Source of the DNA: Candidatus Moraniibacteriota bacterium
GTDB lineage: Bacteria > Patescibacteriota > Minisyncoccia > Moranbacterales > UBA2206
Direction of reading: 5' to 3'
Assembly: GCA_030679995.1 (NCBI GenBank)
Contig: JAUXSK010000016.1
Coordinates: 1 to 50,108 of the forward strand
DNA: 50,108 nt
Positions 48,301 to 50,108 of this stretch are shown here, in pieces; the first letter of the stretch is position 1; every line of letters begins with the position of its first letter. A program made the position numbers and the translations under genes. Under the pieces are notes generated by a model. The model did not search any database, was not told the origin of the DNA, and was given only the letters and a program-made list of their open reading frames with translations.

Positions 48301-48811
48301 TGATTTTCGCACCGAACAAACGACGGCCTTTCTGATAGTCCATCGTGAAGAAAACACCCGGACTGCGGATCAACTGGCTGACAACGACTCTTTCCACACC
48401 GTTAATAATGAATGTTCCGCGCTCAGTCATAATCGGGAAATCGCCTAAATAGATCTCCTGTTCCTTGATTTCTCCGGTCTTTTTGATAATTAGGCGAACC
48501 TTGCAACGCAGAGGCGCCTCATAGGAAATATTTTTGTTCTTGGCGGTCACCTCGTCATATTTCGGCTCATCCAGATAATAGTCTTCAAAAGACAACTCCA
48601 AGTCCTTGCCGGTGAAGTCGGTAATCGGATTTATTTCCAATAAAAGTTCCTTTATGCCTTTTTCCAACAACCAATCATATGAATTCAATTGGGCTTCGAT
48701 CAGGTTCGGTAGCGAAACCATCGCCATCGGTTTGAAGAATTTTCTTTTCGACAAAGAAGATCCTGAGCTGAAAGTGTCTTTCACCTTCAAAGTTTTTGGA
48801 ACTTTAAGCAT
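45398..48811 (-). CDS. rpoB: DNA-directed RNA polymerase subunit beta
   Basis: This is the second catalytic subunit of RNA polymerase. The 1137-residue protein has the rifampicin region [20 protein letters not shown], then [20 protein letters not shown] and [20 protein letters not shown]. It also has the [16 protein letters not shown] block, [20 protein letters not shown], the [11 protein letters not shown] catalytic-region motif and the C-terminal [24 protein letters not shown]. Within the rifampicin pocket the position equal to E. coli Asn518 is Val, as in some other phyla; the His526 and Ser531 equivalents are kept. rplJ and rplL, which usually precede rpoB, are absent here. Two promoters and a leader hairpin control it. 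Confidence 0.98.
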   Translation of the reverse strand: [1137 protein letters not shown]

Positions 48812-48835
48812 AAAAATACTCTCATTATTCTATCC

Positions 48836-48864
48836 CTTGTTCCGCTAAGAGTCTTAGGAACAAG
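48836..48864 (-). promoter_or_regulatory. Hairpin in the rpoB leader
   Basis: CTTGTTC pairs with GAACAAG, and CTAAG with CTTAG, with a 2-nt bulge. It starts about 20 nt into the transcript from the proximal promoter and ends about 25 nt before the ATG. It has no T-run. It may protect the 5' end or regulate translation. Confidence 0.55.
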
Positions 48865-48890
48865 TGATATGAATGAGATTTACGAGTTAT

Positions 48891-48919
48891 GTATTAAATT
48901 ATTAGATTGTCTTTTGCAA
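48891..48919 (-). promoter_or_regulatory. Proximal rpoB promoter
   Basis: TTGCAA, 17 bp, TAATAC on the minus strand, about 80 bp from the ATG. Confidence 0.6.
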
Positions 48920-48993
48920 GCCTTTTTCCTAATTACCCGTTTATTGCACGGAAATTATCACCCCTCGGACCTAGTTCATGAAGATAGGAGTCT

Positions 48994-49011
48994 TCCCGCG
49001 CTATGGCGGGA
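48994..49011. repeat. Palindromic element in the distal rpoB leader
   Basis: TCCCGC, 6 nt, GCGGGA. In the transcript from the distal promoter it would be a 6-bp hairpin about 10 nt from the 5' end, followed by GAAGA/TCTTC. It resembles the GC-rich palindromes elsewhere in the window. Confidence 0.5.
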
Positions 49012-49029
49012 TTGACAAATGTATTGCTA

Positions 49030-49057
49030 ATTATAACGGTTTTTCCAACCTTGTCAA
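49030..49057 (-). promoter_or_regulatory. Distal rpoB promoter with perfect consensus hexamers
   Basis: TTGACA, 16 bp, TATAAT on the minus strand. It is the only promoter in the window with both perfect hexamers. It gives a leader of about 210 nt. Confidence 0.8.
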
Positions 49058-49161
49058 GAAGAGAATCTCTTTTTTGGCGATAGTCAAGTCCCTAAATAAA
49101 AACGGCTTATTACAGCCATTTCATCCTAAAAAATCATTTTATTTACATTTCAATCGCCCAG

Positions 49162-49170
49162 TTATCCACA
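49162..49170 (+). promoter_or_regulatory. Perfect DnaA box upstream of rpoB
   Basis: TTATCCACA lies in the spacer about 105 bp upstream of the distal rpoB -35 and 44 bp after the TsaB-like gene. Confidence 0.4.
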
Positions 49171-49213
49171 GACTAGCCACAAAAATATTTATTTATCCGC
49201 GACTTTAATTATT

Positions 49214-49483
49214 TTATTGGTTCTTTATCGCCCAATTGAAAGCGTTAGTGACCGCGGCGGCGATGCGATGGGTAGTGAAATTTTCGCCCAAATCGGATTT
49301 TAAGACCATTTTGCCGATATTCCGCGCCTCCAGCTTGTTTTTTTTCAACAGATTGTCGATTGCCGGCAACAAATCTTCGGAAAGCCGGTATTCTTCGGCG
49401 ATAGCAACCTTATCCAAAAATTTCTTTCCTTCCAAAAGACCGATTTCCACAGTCTTGTTTTCAATTTTAATCTCGATGTCCAT
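49214..49483 (-). CDS. Truncated TsaB-like protein
   Basis: The protein has 89 residues. The segment EEYRLSEDLLPAIDNLLKKN, then KLEARNIGKMVLKSDLGENF, then TTHRIAAAVTNAFNWAIKNQ lines up by eye with TsaB (YeaZ). There 'HSExLLPxIxxLLxxxxLxLxDI...GPGSFTGLRIGVxTAxxLA' forms the helices of the TsaB-TsaD interface. TsaB helps TsaD make the t6A tRNA modification. Normal TsaB has about 220 residues; here the protein stops right after this region. The glycine-rich GPGSFTG is replaced by DLGENFTTH. Nothing downstream continues the homology. It is either a minimal scaffold version or a remnant. TATAAT at 49524-49529 is its likely -10. Confidence 0.55.
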   Translation of the reverse strand: MDIEIKIENKTVEIGLLEGKKFLDKVAIAEEYRLSEDLLPAIDNLLKKNKLEARNIGKMVLKSDLGENFTTHRIAAAVTNAFNWAIKNQ

Positions 49484-49571
49484 AATATTTTCAACAAATT
49501 ATGCGTCGATACTTTATCTTTTGATTATACTACATTCTTTCCAAAGCAACATCTGTTTTTTTAAAAAAACA

Positions 49572-49602
49572 GCCTTCGGCGAAAAAAATCTTCGCCGAAG
49601 GC
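49572..49602 (-). terminator. Terminator of the right-edge gene
   Basis: GCCTTCGGCGAA pairs with TTCGCCGAAGGC (12 bp) around a 7-nt loop, followed on the minus strand by TG and seven T. Confidence 0.92.
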
Positions 49603-49624
49603 CAATACATCACAAGCAGCATTC

Positions 49625-50108
49625 TCATTTCCGGGCAGACGCGATGCCCAAGACGATACTTTTAAAAGTGCGCCAGGAACTGCCGATAACCATACCATCA
49701 TCGGTAACTTCCCCGACATGCAGGGAATTACCGTTCAAGGTCGAAGCTGTCCGCACAAGGATATGTGGAAGAAGTTTGACATTATGCACCGCTTTGCAAG
49801 CGGCGACGCACCACATCATTTCTGCAAGGTTTGGCACGTGCTCAATTCCCAACAGAAGGGCCTTCTGATCATCCAGTACTTTATTCACGGAATCCCGATA
49901 AGGAATACCGCGGACCATAAACCAGTGTGTCGAGACTCTGTCTTGCACCCCTTTAAGCGCGGACGACATTCCATACTCTTGGGAAAACGTCCGTTTTCCG
50001 ATTCTCACCAGCCGAATCGGGACTCCAAGCGCTTGATAAATGCCTGATAGCAACATTGGCAAAGGCGGCCCAGAAATTAACACATAATCATTGTCCCGAA
50101 GCCAACAC
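49625..50108 (-). CDS. Unknown protein, C-terminal part, cut by the right edge
   Basis: The frame is open to the window edge: upstream of the GTG at 50083 it continues with ...CWLRDNDY and no stop. The real start therefore lies outside, and about 160 residues are visible. They include YVLISGPPLPMLLSGIYQAL, VPIRLVRIGKRTFSQEYGMS, two cysteines in EMMWCVAACKAVHN and a final strand-rich part (HVGEVTDDGMVIGSSWRTF). I recognise no family. It ends at a strong terminator, upstream of the TsaB-like gene on the same strand. Confidence 0.7.
   Translation of the reverse strand, partial: CWLRDNDYVLISGPPLPMLLSGIYQALGVPIRLVRIGKRTFSQEYGMSSALKGVQDRVSTHWFMVRGIPYRDSVNKVLDDQKALLLGIEHVPNLAEMMWCVAACKAVHNVKLLPHILVRTASTLNGNSLHVGEVTDDGMVIGSSWRTFKSIVLGIASARK

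Larger units (their letters stand above)
48812..49213 (-). promoter_or_regulatory. rpoB upstream region with two promoters
   Basis: This roughly 400-bp gap has no gene. Reading towards rpoB it holds a perfect DnaA box (49162-49170), a weak hairpin with T5 after the TsaB-like gene (about 49100-49120), a consensus promoter (49030-49057), a palindromic repeat (48994-49011), a second promoter (48891-48919) and a leader hairpin (48836-48864). Confidence 0.6.

Noticed and set aside
45398-48811. Rifampicin-resistance interpretation of Val at the Asn518-equivalent of RpoB
   Set aside because: Val at this site occurs naturally in several phyla and the main resistance positions (His526 and Ser531 equivalents) are unchanged.
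1-50108. tRNA or rRNA genes, integrases, transposases, toxin-antitoxin pairs, restriction systems
   Set aside because: None was seen in any gap or frame; nearly all sequence is accounted for by the listed genes.

Overview
The window is a gene-dense stretch of a bacterial chromosome. It most likely comes from a Patescibacteria / Candidate Phyla Radiation (CPR) genome, roughly of the Parcubacteria type. This is an inference from the sequence alone. The reasons are: a UvrC that ends before the helix-hairpin-helix domain; a TsaB-like protein cut to 89 residues; bS6 and RNase J with long low-complexity extensions; large secreted beta-helix proteins with CPR-style terminal segments; an rpoB-rpoC pair not preceded by rplJ-rplL; short palindromic and AT-rich repeats, some translated inside genes; and very few Shine-Dalgarno sequences. 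No tRNA, rRNA, CRISPR array, integrase or transposase was seen.

Layout. Positions 1-71 hold the start of a gene leaving the left edge. Positions 234-12606 are a minus-strand nucleotide-excision-repair block: two UvrA paralogues, UvrC and UvrB, with a membrane-anchored thioredoxin-fold protein and a 461-residue unknown among them. Positions 12754-15254 (+) hold a possible leaderless 47-residue ORF, a small 4-TM protein, SecG and a peptide-binding ABC protein. Positions 15308-20065 hold a SIS-type sugar isomerase (-), bifunctional ManC (+) and RNase J (+) with a long structured leader. Positions 20146-29154 (-) are a cell-surface block: a 364-residue secreted protein, a DUF916-like anchored protein, a 1843-residue secreted beta-helix protein and a LytR_C-domain membrane protein. 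Positions 29216-32815 hold trpS, a phosphomannomutase and ychF. Positions 33226-35348 are the rpsF-ssb-rpsR-efp cluster. Positions 35442-36810 (-) hold three small unknown proteins, one a 48-residue CxCxxC membrane peptide. Positions 36951-48811 (-) hold recA, a RodZ-like protein, ftsK, rpoC and rpoB. The right end holds the truncated TsaB-like gene and a gene leaving the window.

How the genes work together. UvrA, UvrB and UvrC form a complete excision system, and RecA and SSB add recombination repair. The SIS isomerase, phosphomannomutase and ManC could supply GDP-mannose for surface glycans. The surface block, SecG and the RodZ-like protein concern the envelope.

The most unusual signals are regulatory. 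(1) Two similar promoter-plus-hairpin leaders precede the giant surface protein and a LEA-like operon, so a terminator-like hairpin lies inside each 5' leader. (2) A strong promoter ahead of rpsF makes a roughly 95-nt RNA ending in an intrinsic terminator, and this promoter shares its spacer sequence with the ychF promoter. (3) The three spacers of the rpsF-ssb-rpsR-efp cluster are copies of one roughly 100-bp element whose hairpin shows compensatory changes. (4) RNase J has a three-tier hairpin in its leader. No complete novel defence or mobile system was seen.
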